Assembly (NCBI RefSeq): GCF_018294505.1
Contig: NC_057808.1
Coordinates: 356,488,696 to 356,552,695 of the forward strand
Direction: 5' to 3'
DNA from: Triticum aestivum
Lineage: Eukaryota > Streptophyta > Magnoliopsida > Poales > Poaceae
Length of the DNA: 64,000 nucleotides
This document shows positions 21,096-34,743 of this stretch, in pieces (the stretch's first letter is position 1; every line of letters starts with the position of its first letter). Below the pieces are notes generated by a model that was given only the letters and a program-made list of their open reading frames with translations, ran no database searches and was not told the origin of the DNA. The translations under genes and the position numbers were made by a program.

Positions 21096-24000
21096 TGTTG
21101 GATTCCCCAAAGAGGAAGGATGATGTAGCACAACAGAGAAAGTATTTCCCTCAGTTAAGAACCAAGGTTTATCAACATTAGAAGTACCTGTACACAAAAA
21201 AATAAATTACTTGCACGCACCAATGCCACCGAGGTTGTCAATCCCCTTGTTCACCTAGTTACAAGATTAAAAGCAAATAGTGACAGGGCAAAGTGGCTGA
21301 TGTGGCTAGAGACTCCGTCAGTATTTCCCCAAAGAGGAAGGGATGATGCAGCCCAGCTACGGTAAGTTTTTCCCTCAGTTATGAAACCAAGGTATCAATC
21401 CAGTAGGAGAACCAAGCAGCACTATGTAAACGGTACCTGCACACAAAGAACAAATACTTGCAACCCGACGCGTAAGAGGGGCTGTCAATCCCTCCACGGT
21501 AAAAAGATTGATTGGTTTGTATGAGATTGGATAAATAGATATGAATAAAACACGAAACAAAATAAGTAAAGGAAAAGTGAAGCAAGGTATTTTTGGGTTT
21601 TTAGAATAATAGATCTGAAAACAAATGTGATAAAAGATAGATCTGAAAGCAATATGATAAAAGATAGACCCGGGGCCGTAGATTTCACTAGTGGCTTCTC
21701 TCGAGAAAATAGCATACGGTGGGTAAACAAATTACTGTTGGGCAATTGATAGAAGAACAAATAATTATGACGATATCCAAGACAATGATCATGAATGTAG
21801 GCATCACGTTCAAGATTAGTAGACTGAAACGATTCTGCATCTACTACTATTACTCCACACATCGACCGCTATCCAACATGCATCTAGTGTATTAAGTTCA
21901 TGGAGAAACGGAGTAATGCAATAAGAACGATGATATGATGTAGACAAGATCTATTCATGTAGGAATAGACCCCATCTTGTTATCCTTAATAGCGATACAT
22001 ACGTGCGTCGCTACCCCTTCTGTCACTGGGTGAGGACACCGCAAGATCGAACCCATCACAAAGCACCTCTTCCCATTGCAAGAAAAATCAATCTAGTTGG
22101 CCTAACTAAACCAAAGATTCAGAGAAGAAATACAAGGCTATAAATAATCATTCATAAAAGAGATCAGAGAAGACTCAAATAGTATTCATGGATATAGATC
22201 TGATCATAAACTCGAACTTCATTAGATCCCAACAATCACACCGCAAAAAGTCACTACATCAAATAGATCTCCAAGAGACCATTGTATTGAGAATCAAAAG
22301 GAGAGAAGAAGCCATCTAGCTACTAGCTACGGATCCTTAGGTCTATGGTGAACTACTCACGCATCATCGGAGAGGCACCAATGAGGATGATGAACCCCTC
22401 CGGCAGAGTGCCAGAATAGGGCTCTAGATTGGATCTCATGGTTCTGGAATTTGCGGTGGCTGGAATTATGTTTCGTCGACTCCCCTATGGTTTCTGGAAT
22501 ACTTGGGTATTTATAGAGCTGAGAGGCGGTGGAGGAGACCCCTGTGGGCCCCACAACCCATCAGGGCATGCCAGGGGCCTCTGGCACGCCCTGCTGTCTA
22601 GTGGGCCCCACGGTCCTCCTCTCCGGTGCCTCCTTGGCTCCCAAGTTGTCTTCTGGTCCAAAAAAATCTCCAAAAAGTTTCACTGTGTTTGGACTCCGTT
22701 TGATAGGGATATTCTGCGAAGTAAAAAACAAGCAAAAAACAGCAACTGGCACTGGGCACTATGTCAATAGGTTAGTCCTAAAAAAATGATATAAAGTTGC
22801 TATAAAATAATTGTAAAACATCCAAGAATGATAATATAACAGCATGGAACAATAAAAAATTATAGATACGTTGGAGACGTATCAGCGGCACGAAAGTAAA
22901 ATAGCAATTTTGTAGGAGTTTCTGTACTGATGGAAAATAGACCCTGGTGCCATAGATTCACTAGTGGCATCTATATCTAAAGCGGCATGATAACAAATTA
23001 CTTTTGGTAAATTGACAGAACAACGCAAATTGTAACTCTGATCATTCATGGGATATTCACACATAGGCATTACGTGTGTGATAAGTAGATTGTTAAACTT
23101 AATGACGTCTACTACTATTACTCCACCCCAAGATTGCTATCCAGTATGCATATCAAAGTATTAAGTTCCCAAGAAAATAGAGTAACACAATAAGCAAGAT
23201 GGCACAATGTAGACATGAGGAAACCTAGCAATAAGATTAATTACCTCACCATTTTATCCTTAGTAGCAACAATACAATACGTGTCTTCGTCCTTTTTGTC
23301 ACCGGATTAGAGCACCGCTAGATTGAACCCACTGCCATGCACCACTCCCTATGAAGAGCTACTCATCTATCTTGGCAAGAGAAGACTCATAGACTGAAAA
23401 GCATATAGCTATTTAATTATGCATCAAAGAAACTTCAAGAGGTTCAAATAATTCAGTGAACAATCTGATCATAAATCCATAATTAATCGGATCCCAACAA
23501 ACACAACAATCTGATTGAGAAAGAGAGAGAGAGAGACATCTAGTTACTACTATGGACGCATAGGTCCTGAAAGAACTACTCACACATCATCATGGAGGAA
23601 ACAAGGTTGATGAAGATGGCCTTCCCAACGATTCCCCCCTCTGGCAGAGTGCGAGAACAGAGCTCTAGATAAGATTGCGTTGGAGCAGAGGCTTGCGCCA
23701 GCGATAAAATTGTTTCGGTTCTCGCTCCAAGGGGTTTTAAATATATGTGAATTTATAGGCTAGGAATTAGGGATACGGAGCAGCAGGGGCCCCAAAAGCC
23801 TAGATGGCGCAGCCGGAGGTAAGTCGCGCCCGTGGGCTTGTGGGTCCCTCACCCATCTTCTGATCTCCTCCTGAAGCTTCTAGGGTCTCTTATGTTCCAG
23901 AAAAAATCATCAAAAATTTTGTCGTGTTTGGACCTTCGTAGGTATCGAGTTTGTGTAAAATGAAAAACAAGAAGAAAATAACAGGCATTGGGCACTAAAT

Positions 24001-24109
24001 TAATATGTTACTCCTAAAGAATAATATAAAATGATGGAAAAAGCATGTAAAAATGATAATATAATAGCTTTTAATAATAAAAAATTATATATACGTTTGA
24101 GACGTATCA
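21096..24109 (-). mobile_element. Outer gypsy LTR (Fatima-like), split by a nested solo LTR
   Basis: Two arms, about 21096-21297 and 22890-24109, form one minus-strand LTR once the insert is removed. In sense orientation it starts at 24109 with TGATACGTCTCAAACGTATA and ends in CTTTGGGGAATCCAACA. It matches the nested LTR in layout (CTACTACTATTACTCCAC and the closing GAGACGTATCA on the plus strand) but is well diverged. I could not find a target duplication, and the exact left boundary (21087 or 21096) is uncertain. Probably an old solo LTR. Confidence 0.7.
21298..22884 (-). mobile_element. Nested gypsy solo LTR (Fatima-like)
   Basis: A 1587-bp LTR. In sense orientation (minus) it begins TGATACGTCTCCAACGTATC at 22884 and ends at 21298 with CA. 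It is flanked by GTGGC (21293-21297) and GCGGC (22885-22889), a 5-bp duplication with one mismatch. The minus-strand TATA box (CTATAAATA) is near 22507-22516. A GC-rich inverted repeat (GTGGGCCCCAC and GGCATGCCAGGGGCC) lies just upstream of it. No primer site or internal region adjoins, so it is a solo LTR sitting in an older LTR of the same family. Confidence 0.82.
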
Positions 24110-25194
24110 AAGTCCTTTAGATAATGTGCATAGTTTCATTTCAAGCGCATCCTAGCATGAAATAAGATGTCTACGGGCTGTGAAGATTATTTCCCCTTGG
24201 AAACCCTCAAAACTATACATGTTGCCGCAGAGCCGTCGATAATCACAAAAGATCATAAATGCTTGTCATGTGATGCATTGACCGACCTCTGCACCATCTG
24301 ATTGGCGGTCGGAGTATCCAATTACAATGCATACCTTCTCAATGATGAGAGGGATTGAGGATGGGATGGACTACTGGTGAATAATGAGTGGCCCAGTAAC
24401 CCCGTCTCTGCATTGCACTTTCGCTAATACAAACGCGAAATGCCCCAGCGAGCCACCTCACTTGAACAAGACAATCATAGTACTAGCCATCATCTTAGCG
24501 CAAGCAGCTGTTGAGCACCCTGTCCCAGCCTCCCAGTAGAGCGTGGAGGGTGTCATACAAATTTCACAATGTGAGGTCATACTACGTGAAACACGAAGAA
24601 TAACAGGCGTGGATACAATTTTATTAGAAAAGAAAAGGTAAAATACGCACGTCGATAAAAACTTGGGCCCGAACTGGTAACCAGATTCTCCTTTAAAGCC
24701 AACTACTAGACCATCATGATCTCTCATCCAAAAAGTATTGTTTTAATCTGCACAGTGATTCAATCATGAGTGGTGTATGGAAGCAGAATCATTATTTATT
24801 ATCTCATAGTTCATCCAAATTTAAAATAGTTCAACAGGAAAAGCACCAAATACGGCTGCTCGAAGGGTAATAGAAAATATGTGGGGGAAATGAGCATCAT
24901 GCATCACAAATCATACTAATAATCCGACAAACAAATTGGTTCAATAAACCCCAATCGATCATATCCAATTGTTTGAACTCAAACACCATGGGAGCCTGCT
25001 CCTCCTCCCTATGAAGTAAGGCAATGTATGGATCTAGATGATGGCCTTGAAGATAACTTGTAATTTTTTTGGAGCATCCGTTCTATTAAAATACAATCAT
25101 TATGAGCTTTCAAATGATCCAAAGTAAAACAAAAATTGCCACATAGATCTAACACTTCAACTTGGGCTGCACCCCCAATCGTCGGCTAAGGTTG
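24110..25194. other. Unassigned intergenic, probably old LINE sequence
   Basis: No gene, LTR end or MITE end found. The minus-strand frame at 24458-24727 has no recognisable domain. It is adjacent to the LINE zinc-finger remnant and may be its decayed 3' part. Confidence 0.35.
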
Positions 25195-25300
25195 ATTAAA
25201 AGCTATATAGGCATAGCGCCAAAGTAGCTTGACAAGTGGACAATGAAGAAATAATGTTAAATCGACTCTTCATTACCACAAAAACAACAATTAGTGCATC
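25195..25300 (-). pseudogene. LINE reverse-transcriptase C-terminal zinc-binding remnant
   Basis: On the minus strand a broken frame reads CTNCCFCGNEESI, a stop, then HYFFIVHLSSYFGAM. The spacing of Cys pairs followed by a His/Phe-rich segment resembles the zf-RVT domain that ends plant LINE ORF2 proteins. It has at least two stops. Identification rests on this short pattern only. Confidence 0.4.
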
Positions 25301-25346
25301 ATTGCAAAAAAATGTGGTTTTGATATAGTGAGGATGTGAATCAATT

Positions 25347-25585
25347 TTTTTTGAGGAACCGATAGGAGCACTGCCTTTTCATTGAGAAGGGGAAATATTT
25401 ACATGGTGGCATGTTTTAAAAGGGGACATGCCGAAACCCCAAGATCCCAAGGATCGCAGTCCAATCCACTTGCTAACTACTCATGAATTGAAATTATTCG
25501 TGGTCCGAAGGCCAATTCCCGTTGCTAGATTTCCTCATAGACGAGATGGGCTGCCCGGACGTATGTCAGCATCATGCCTTCGAAG
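25347..25585 (-). mobile_element. LINE 3' end with short A tail
   Basis: Read on the minus strand this ends in TTCTCAATGAAAAGGCAGTG, then GCTCCTATCGGTTCCTC and a run of eight A residues, the usual look of a Triticeae LINE 3' terminus. It is 5' truncated or cut at 25585 by the copia LTR. Confidence 0.5.
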
Positions 25586-27341
25586 TGAAGGAAATATGCC
25601 CTAGAGGCAATAATAAAGTTGTTATTTTATATTTCCTTATTCATGATAAAGGTTTATTATTCATGCTAGAATTATATTGATCGGAAACTTAAATACATGT
25701 GTGAATACATAAACAAATACCTTGTCTAGTAAGCTTCTACTCGACTAGCTTGTTGATCAAAGCTGGTTAAGGTTTCCAAACCATGGACATGTGTTGTCAT
25801 TTGATAACGGGATCACATCATTAGGAGAATGATGTGATGGACAAGACCCATCCGTTAGCTTAGCATATTGATCGTTCAGTTTATTGCTATTGCTTTCTTC
25901 ATGTCAAATACATATTCCTTCGACTATGAGATTATGCAACTCTCGGATACCGGACGAATACCTTATGTTCTATCAAACGTCACAACGTAACTGGGTGATC
26001 ATAAAGATGCTCTATAGGTATCTTTGAAGGTGTTTGTTGAGTAGGCATAGATCAAGATTAGGATTTGTCACTCCAAGTATCGGGGAGGTATCTCTGGGCC
26101 CTCTCGGTAATACACATCATAAGCTTGCAAGCAAATGACTAAGGAGTTAGTTACGAGGTGATATATTACGGAACAAGTAAAGAGACTTACCGTTAACGAG
26201 ATTGAACTAGGTATAGAGATACCGACGATCGAATCTCGGGCAAGTAACATACCGATGGACAAAGGGAATTATGTATGTTGTCATAACAGTTCGACTGATA
26301 AAGATCTTCGCAGAATATGTAGGAGCCAATATGGACATCCAGGTTCCACTATGGGTTATTGACCGGAGAGGTGTCTCGGTCATGTCTACATAGTTCTCGA
26401 ACCCGTATGGTCCGCACGCTTAACGTTCGTTGACGATATAGTGTTATATGAGTTATATGTTTTGGTGACCGAATGTTGTTCGGAGTCCCGGATGAGATCA
26501 CGGACATGACGAGGAGTGTCGAAATGGTCGAGAGGTAAAGATTGATATGTAGGACGATGGTATTTGGACACCGGAAGTGTTTCGGGACGTACCGGGAAGG
26601 GGTTCCGGGCACCCCCCGACAAGATATGGGCCTTATGGGGCAAAGGAGGGGACAGACCAGCCCAGAAGGGGGATGGTGCGCCCCTCCCATGGCTGGCCAG
26701 CCCTAAGGGGAAGGAAAGGGGAGGGGTGGCCCCTCCTGCCTTTCCCTCCTTAGGAGAGAAAGGAAAGGGGGAGGGGGCGCCACCACCTCCTACCTTCCCC
26801 CACGCTCCAAATAAGGAAAGGGGGCGCGGCTTGGGAGAGACCCCAAGTTGGATTCCTCCTACTTGGGCGCCCCCCTTGGCTGCTCCTCCCTCCCTCCCAC
26901 CTATATATATGTGGAAGGGGGGCACCTAGCAGACAACAGACAATTGCCTAGCTGTGTGCGGCGCCCCCTCCACCGTTTACACGCCAGGTCACATTTTCGT
27001 AGTGCTTAGGCGAAGCCCTGCGGAGATCACTTCACCTTCACCGTTACCACACTATCGTGTTGTCGGAACTCATCCACTACCTCGCCGTATTGCTGGATCA
27101 AGAAGGCGCGGACGTCACCGAGTTGAACATGTGCTAAACGCGGAGGTGCCATACGTTCGGTACTCGATCGGTTGGATCGTGAAGAAAGTTTAACTACATC
27201 AACCACGTTGTGAAACGCTTCCGCTTACGGTCTATGAGGGTACTGTAGACACACTCTCCCCCCTCATTTATATGCATCTCCATGGATAGATCATTGTGTG
27301 TGCGTAGAATTTTTTTGTTTTCCATGCAACGTTCCCCAACA
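25586..27341 (+). mobile_element. 5' LTR of copia element B
   Basis: A 1756-bp LTR beginning TGAAGGAAATATGCCCTAGA and ending CCCCAACA, with a TATATATAT box near 26902. It is followed by a primer-binding site and a leader. The 5 bases before it are CGAAG. The matching 3' LTR is absent because the element is cut off at 36008. It is related to, but clearly diverged from, the LTRs at 776 and 3570. Confidence 0.9.
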
Positions 27342-27342
27342 G

Positions 27343-27355
27343 TGGCATCCGAGCC
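27343..27355 (+). other. Primer-binding site of copia element B
   Basis: TGGCATCCGAGCC follows the LTR by one base and resembles the initiator Met tRNA complement used by copia elements. Confidence 0.75.
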
Positions 27356-28577
27356 AAGTCTATGCGTAGATGATATGCACGATTAGAACATAAAGAGTTC
27401 TGGGCGGCGATATTCATACTGCTTACCACCACCAACGTCTTATTTGATTCGGCGGTATTGTGGGATGAAGCGGCCCGGACCAACCTTACATGTCCACGCA
27501 CATGAGACCGGTTCCACCGAGTGACATGCAACTAGTTTGGCATAAAGGTGGCTGGCGGGTGTCTGTTTCTCCTACTTTAGTTGTATCGAATTTGACTGTG
27601 GCCGGTCCTTGAAGAAGGTTAAAACAACAAACTTGATAAATCACTGCTGTGGTTTTTGTGTAGGTAAGAACGGTTCTTGCTGGAAGCCCGTAGCAGCCAC
27701 GTAAAACTTGCAACAACAAAGTAGAGGACGTCTAACTTGTTTTTGCAGGGCATGTTGTGATGTGATATGGTCAAGACATGATGTGATATACATTGTAGTA
27801 TGAGATGATCATGTTTTGTAAATTTATCGGCAACCGGTAGGAGCCTTATGGTTGTCTCTTTATTGTATGAATTGCAATCACCATGTAATTGCTTTACTTT
27901 ATCGCTATGCATTAGCACTAGTTGTAGAATCAATAGTTGGCGAGACGACCACGACGCAGCAATGGAGATCAAGGTTTTGAGCTGGTGATGATGCAGATCA
28001 TGACGATGCTTTGGAGATGGAGGTCAAAAGCACAAGATGATGATGGCCATATCATGTCACATATTTTGATTGCATGTGATGTTTATACTTTATGCATCTT
28101 ATATTTCTTAGAACGGCGGTAGCATTATAAGATGATCCCTTCACTAAATTTCAAGATAAAAGTGTTCTCCCCGAGTATGCACCGTTGCTAAAGTTTGTTG
28201 TTTCGAAGCACCACATGATGATCGGGTGTGATAGACTCTACGTTCACATACAACGTGTGTAAGACAGTTTTGCACATGCAGAATACTTGGGTTAAACTTG
28301 ACGAGCCTAGCATGTATAGACATGGTCTCGGAACACTGGAGACCGAAAGGTCGAACGTGAGTCATATAGTAGATATGATCAACATAGAGATGTCCACCAT
28401 TGATGACTACCCCATCTCACGTGATGATCGGACATGGGTTAGTTGATTTGGACCACGTATCACTTAGATAACTTGAGGGATGTTTATTTAAGTGGGAGTT
28501 CATTAGTAATTTGATTGATTGAACTTAATTTATCATGAACTTAGCCTTGTAGTTTTGCATATCTATGTTGTAGATCA
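27356..28577 (+). other. 5' leader of copia element B
   Basis: A non-coding leader of about 1.2 kb between the primer site and the gag ATG at 28578. It is homologous to the leader at 2503-3569. Small open frames in it are not supported. Confidence 0.75.
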
Positions 28578-30087
28578 ATGGTCCGAGCTACCGTTCCCCT
28601 GAATTTTAATGCATTCCTAGAGAAAGCTAAGTTGAAATATGATGGTAGAAGCTACACGGACTGGGTCCGTAACTTGAGGATTATCCTCATTGCTGCATAG
28701 AAGAATTGTGTCCTTGATGCACCGCTAGGTGACAGGCCTGCTGCAGGAGCTAATGTAGATGTTATAAACATCTGGCAAGCTCGATCTGATGACTAATCGA
28801 TAGTTCAGTGTGCCATGCTTTACGGCTTAGAACCAGGACTTCAAAGATGTTTTGAACGTCATGGAGCATATGAGATGTTCCAGGAGTTGAAGTTAATATT
28901 TCAAGCAAATGCCCGGGTTGAGAGATATGAAGTCTCCAACAAGTTCTATAGTTGCAAGATGGAGGAGAATAGTTCTGTCAGTGAACACATACTCAAAATG
29001 TCTGGGTATTATAATCACTTGACTCAGCTGGGAGTTGATCTTCCAGTTGATTGTGTTATTGACAGAGTTCTTCAATCACTGCCACCAAGCTACAAAGGCT
29101 TTGTGATGAACTATAATATGCAAGGGACGAACAAAACAATTATCGAGCTCTCCGCAATGCTTAAGGCCGCGGAGATAGAAATCAAGAAGGAGCATCAAGT
29201 GTTGATGGTTAACAAGACCACTAGTTTTAATAAAAAGGGCAAGGGAAAGAAAGGGAACTTCAAGAAGAATGGCAAGCAAGTTGCCACTCCCGGGAAGAAG
29301 CCCAAAGCTGGACCCAAGCCTGAAACTGAGTGCTTCTATGGCAAAGTGAGTGGTTACTGGAAGCGGAACTGCCCCAAGTATTTGGCGGATAAGAAGGATG
29401 GCAAAGTGAACAAAGGTATATTTGATATACATGTTATTGATGTGTACGTTACTAATGCTCTTAGCAGCACCTGGGTATTTGATACTGGTTCGGTTGCTCA
29501 TATTTGTAACTCGAAACAGGAGCTGCGAAATAAACAAAGATTAGCTAAGGATGAGGTGAGAATGCGCATCGGGAATGGTTCCAAGGTCGATGTGATCGCC
29601 GTCGGCACACTACCTCTACATCTATCTTCGCGGTTAGTTTTAGACCTGAATAATTGTTATTTGGTGCCCGCGTTGAGCATGAACATTATATCTGGATCTT
29701 GTTTATTGTGAGATGGTTATTCATTTAAGTCAGAGAATAATGGTTGTTCTATTTATATGAATAATATCTTTTATGGTCATGCACACTTGAAGAGTGGTCT
29801 ATTCTTGTTGAATCTCGATTGTAGTGATACACATATTCATAATATTGATGCCAAAAGATGCAAAGTTGATAATGATAGTGCAACATATTTGTGGCATTGC
29901 CGTTTAGGTCATATTGGTGTAAAGTGCATGAAGAAACTCCATGCGGATGGGCTTTTGGAATCACTTGATTATGAATCATTTGATACATGCGAACCATGCC
30001 TCATGGGCAAGATGACTAAAACTCCGTTCTCCGGAACAATGGAGCGAGCTAATGACTTATTGGAAATAATACATACCGATGTATGCG
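28578..30087 (+). pseudogene. Copia element B gag, protease and integrase N-terminus, broken by stops
   Basis: One frame runs from the ATG at 28578 with stops at 28698 (TAG), 28794 (TAA) and 29709 (TGA). Gag is recognisable from NFNAFLEKAKLKYDG to the basic KKGKGKKGNFKKNG segment. The zinc knuckle reads CFYGKVSGYWKRNCPKY, having lost its second Cys and its His, so it is non-functional as a CCHC finger. The protease follows with the active-site segment WVFDTGSVAHICN. The integrase begins with the HHCC-type finger (LWHCRLGHIG and CEPCLMGK) and is interrupted at IIHTDVC by a solo LTR at 30088; it resumes at 34744. The element cannot encode a working polyprotein. Confidence 0.9.
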
Positions 30088-33000
30088 TGTCACGCCCAAT
30101 ATGCGACCCTATCCAAGAGGAACTCGAAGGTTCCACCAAGGATAGACCCGCATATTGAAACGCTTTTGCAAGGTGGATATCATTACATCAAAATTACATA
30201 ATAGATGGGGAAACATACAAGGCATACAAATGCCGCAAGAATACATCAATACATTACACATAAAATCAACATCCGACTACGGATGAAACACAAACAGAAG
30301 CTCAAACGACATCCACCCTGCTAGCTCAGGCTGCCGACCTGGAACCTATCCCCTGATCGAAGAAGAAGCAGAAGAAGAACTCCAAAACAAGTAACATCGC
30401 TCTCGCGTCATGAACATCGCAAACCTGTACCTACAACTGGTGTTGTGGTAATCTGTGAGCCACGAGGACTCAGCAATCCCATTACCAGGGGTATCAAGAC
30501 TAGCAAAGCTTAAAGGGTAAGGAAGGGGTAAAGTGGTGAGGTTGCAGCATCGACTAAGCATATATGGTGGCTAACATACGCAAATAAGCAACGGAACGGT
30601 CGAGAAGCTAGAAATGATCAAGAAGTGATCCTGAACTCCTACTTACGTCAAACATAACCCAAAAACCGTGTTCACTTCTCGGACTCCGCCGAGAAGAGAC
30701 CATCACGGCTACACACGCGGTTGACGCGTTTTAATTAAGTCAAGTGTCAAGTTCTCTACAACCGGACATTAACAAATTCCCATCTGCCACATAACCGCGG
30801 GCACGGCTTTCGAAAGATAATACCCTGCAGGGGTGTCCCAACTTAGCCCATTATAAGCTCTCACGGTCAACGAAGGATATTCCTTCTCCCAGGAAGACCC
30901 GATCAGTCTCGGAATCCTGGTTTACAAGACATTTCGACAATGGTAAAACAAGACCAGCAAAGCCGCCCGATGCGCCGACAATCCCGATAGGAGCTGCACA
31001 TATCTCGTTCTCAGAGCAACACCGGATGAGACATCCTACGAGTAAAACCAGCCCTCAAGTTTCCCCGAGGTGGCCCCGCAGTCTACTCGGTTCAGACCAG
31101 CACTTAGAGAAGCACTGGCCCGGGGGGGTTAAAATAAAGATGACCCTCGGGATGCGCGACTCCCAAGGAAAAAGGTTAGGTGAGGCAAATGTAAAACCAA
31201 GGTTGGGCCTTGCTGGAAGAGTTTTATTCAAAGCGAACTATCAAGGGGGTCCCATAAATCACCCAACCGCGTAAGGGACGCAAAATCAAGGAACATAACA
31301 CCGGTATGACGGAAACTAGGGCGGCAAGAGTGGAACAAAACACCAGGCATAAGGCCGAGCCTTCCACCCTTTACCAAGTATATGGATGCATTAATTAAAT
31401 AAGAGAAATTGTGATATCCCAACATAAACATAATCCAACATGGAGCAATATTCATCTTCACCTGCAACTAGCAACGCTATACGAGGGGCTGAGCAAAGCG
31501 GTAACATAGCCAAACAACGGTTTGCTAGGTAGGGTGAAAAGGTTAGAGGCTGACATGGCAATTTGGGAGGCATTGAAGAGCAAATGATAGGTAGCACAGC
31601 ATAGCGATAGAACGAAGCAACTAGCATAGCAATGATAGTAATGAGATCCAAGGTGACGGTCATCTTGCCTGAAATCCCACTAGGAAGAAGAACGAGTCCA
31701 TGAAGAAGATGAAGCCATGAAGACGAACCAAACGTAGACGAACGGATCCCCACGAACGCAACGAAACGGGAACTATTGAGAAGAAGCACAACCGGAAAGA
31801 AGCAAACAACAAGGTAAACACACAACACATAACAAGGCATAATGCACAACCAAGCATTATGCATGACAAAGCTACATGAAGCTACTTATGGCAAGAGATG
31901 ATGCATACAAGAGTAACACATCAAGGCAAGTTTAAATGAGGCCGGAAACAACATATAACAATTCCGGTAAGTCCTCATATGCAAATTTCGAAATTGGTCC
32001 AGATCTGAATAAATTATATGTTCAAGTTGTTAAACAGCAATTTAAGATGCACCAAGATGATCTACACGAAATTCTAGTCAAGTTTCATATAAAGTTCATT
32101 AGATTCGGAGTTACGGCCTAGAAGATATGAGCAACACAAGATAAACGTGGCATTGACGCAAAATACATGCAAACATCAAGCACACACTCCAAAACATGGA
32201 TGCAACATGATAATATTGAGCTACATGCAAAACTAAGCAAGTTTCATATAGAGCATGCTCAAAACGTAGCAACGGTGCAACACTTACACTCCCAACAAGA
32301 TATAACAACAATCTGTTCAAAACAGTAACTAGGCATCTTGCAAGCATCAAAACAACATGCTACAGCAACCCAACATGATAACAAAAGGCATGGACGTGAT
32401 GTACAGGTAAAGCATGACAAAACATGAACACTGAGATATCTCCAGAAACCACTAGAATATGCTCAAAAGGACATTGCAAGATTGCAAATAATAACAGTTC
32501 CCAGACTTAGCAGAAAATTACTGGGCATGACAGAAATAACATCAGGTTGCAATGTTTAGAGCAAGAAAACAACATGCTACAGGAAACTATCATGGCAAAA
32601 TTAAACATGGCATGATTCTACTCAAAGCATGGAACAAAAGATCCTTACTGAACATGAGCCAAAAAGGCAGAGAAGATATGATGACACCCATGTAAACATA
32701 GCAAGTTTCATAAACAGATTCAGACTTAGCAGAAAAATTGAGCATGGCATAAACTGAATTATGAAGGCATCTTTGCGAGCTCAAATTACTCATTACAAAG
32801 CATTTTATGGCATGTGAAGGCATCCAACAGTAAGATGGCATAATTATGAAGCGAAGTATGGCAAGAGCAAGTTCATAGGATGCATGGATCACTAGCAAAA
32901 CACATGTCAAAACTGAACTTAAAGTTAACAGGCTGGCAGCAACATTATTTAGCAAATTGAGAGGATGATAACAATAAGCTACAGCAGGCTATAAATGCAA

Positions 33001-34743
33001 CCAAGGGTACAGATGGATAGAGCATAAAATGTATAACAAAACACCCTTAGTGAACATCTCCAGATTATGCATAGAACTCATGGTAGCAACAAGTTTACAT
33101 GGCAACAAAATATAACAAACTCGGACTTAGCAGAAATGACTGTCACAGAAATCAGCAACATCACGAAGGCTACTTGACATGCTTGTGCTAGTCACCACAT
33201 AGATCACAAAAATACAAGACAAGAACCTCTGTAAAGATGGCATGATGTAGTTCAAAACACATGTAGAGCTCATGCTCATAGGATGAACACACAAAATGTG
33301 ATGAAAAAGATAAATCACCAAGTTCTGATAACAGACAGCAGGTTAACATCACATAGCACTCTTGCAACAATGATTAGGGCATCAAGATAATCTCAAACAA
33401 GCATGGCACAATGGAACGAAATGAATAGCATCTCACAATGAACATTTTGATATATCATATGCATGAATCGGAGCAGTATGCAAAGAGATATGATAGGTCA
33501 AAGTAGCACACATGAGATGAAAAGTTTCGGGGACTTGGAAGAAAACCGGGTCAACCTCAGTTCTAGGGCTTCTGCACGGATTTCGAGGCGAGGCAGATTT
33601 CGCCGGAGAGCACGCCGGAGAGGAGGGAGACGATGGCCGGAGCAGCGGGGGAGGGTCACCGGCAAGGCGGGGGCGGCGGATCCAGCCGGCGGGGTCCTCC
33701 CCGACCGGGATCTCGCCGGATCCGGGCACGGGCGGCCGAGGAGGCGGGTCGGCGGCGACGAGACGGGCAGCGCCAGCGAGCGGCGGCGTGCTCGGCGGCA
33801 GGCGTCGGCACTGGAGGCGGCGGTCGGGGCGAGGCGCGGGCGCGGAGCGCTCGGGGCTCGCGCGCCCGCAGGAAGAGGCGACGGCGGAGATCCGGGGCGG
33901 CGGCGGTGACGGGCGGCGACCGAAGGACGGCGGCGCGCTCCGGTGGGGTCGAGGCGGCGGCGGACGACGAACGGGCGGCGGCGAGCGGAGGCGAGGCGCG
34001 GGAGGAGCGCGGGCCGGCGGCCTGCGGCGGACGGGCCCCGCGGGCCGGCGGCGGCGGGAGGAAGCAGAGGGCCATGTGGCGCGATGCCACTGGCTCCGGG
34101 CGGCGGCAGGCTGACGTGTCGCCACCCGATTGGACTGGGCGACGCGTCCGGCGGACACGTCCGGCGGCGGGGATTTCGTCCGGTGGCGCAGAGGAGCGGG
34201 GCTAGGGTTTGGACTGCGCGAAATTTCGGGGGGATGCACATATATAGGTAGAGGGAGTTAGGAGTGTCCAAATAAGGTGCGGTTTTCGCCTACATGATCG
34301 TGATCGAACGGCCGAGAGCATGGAGGGGGTTTGGATGGGCTAGTGGGCTAAATTGGAGGGGTGCTGGGCTGCAAAGAGAGAGGGGTTTCGGGCTATGTGG
34401 TTAACCGTTGGGGCATCAAACGACCTCCAAATGGAACGAAATTTGACGGGTGGTCTACCGGTGCTATACCAAGGCCACTCGGCAAATCTCGGCCCATTCC
34501 GAGAACGTTTTTCTCCCGCTCACGAAACAAGGTCTGAGAGGGGCGACGGGCGCGTGCGAGTGTGGTTGGGCTCAGAACGGACGAACGGAGAGGACATGGG
34601 GAACCCGAACGGATGCAAGTTTTGAAAAACATGCAGACGAAATGCAGATGATGACATGGAAATATGCAACACGCAAGCAAACGACATGGCAACAACGACG
34701 AATAACTGGAAGACACCTGGCGCATCGAATCCGGGGCGTTACA
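30088..34743 (-). mobile_element. Very long solo LTR (4656 bp) inserted in copia integrase
   Basis: On the plus strand it starts TGTCACGCCCAATATGCGAC and ends GGGGCGTTACA. It is flanked by a perfect 5-bp duplication ATGCG (30083-30087 and 34744-34748). Removing it joins the integrase codons DVC-GPMSVEA in frame. A TATA box read on the minus strand (CTATATATG) near 34237-34246, followed by a leader with AAACCCTAG, places the LTR in minus orientation with U3 at the right end. 33550-34200 is very GC-rich. No second LTR copy, primer site or polymerase gene is inside. The family is probably gypsy with long LTRs; I do not name it. The Pro/Arg-rich frames at 33433-34271 are compositional. Confidence 0.85.

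Noticed and set aside
33433..34271. Long Pro/Arg-rich frames on both strands
   Set aside because: Several overlapping long frames in one extremely GC-rich segment of a solo LTR; none resembles a protein.
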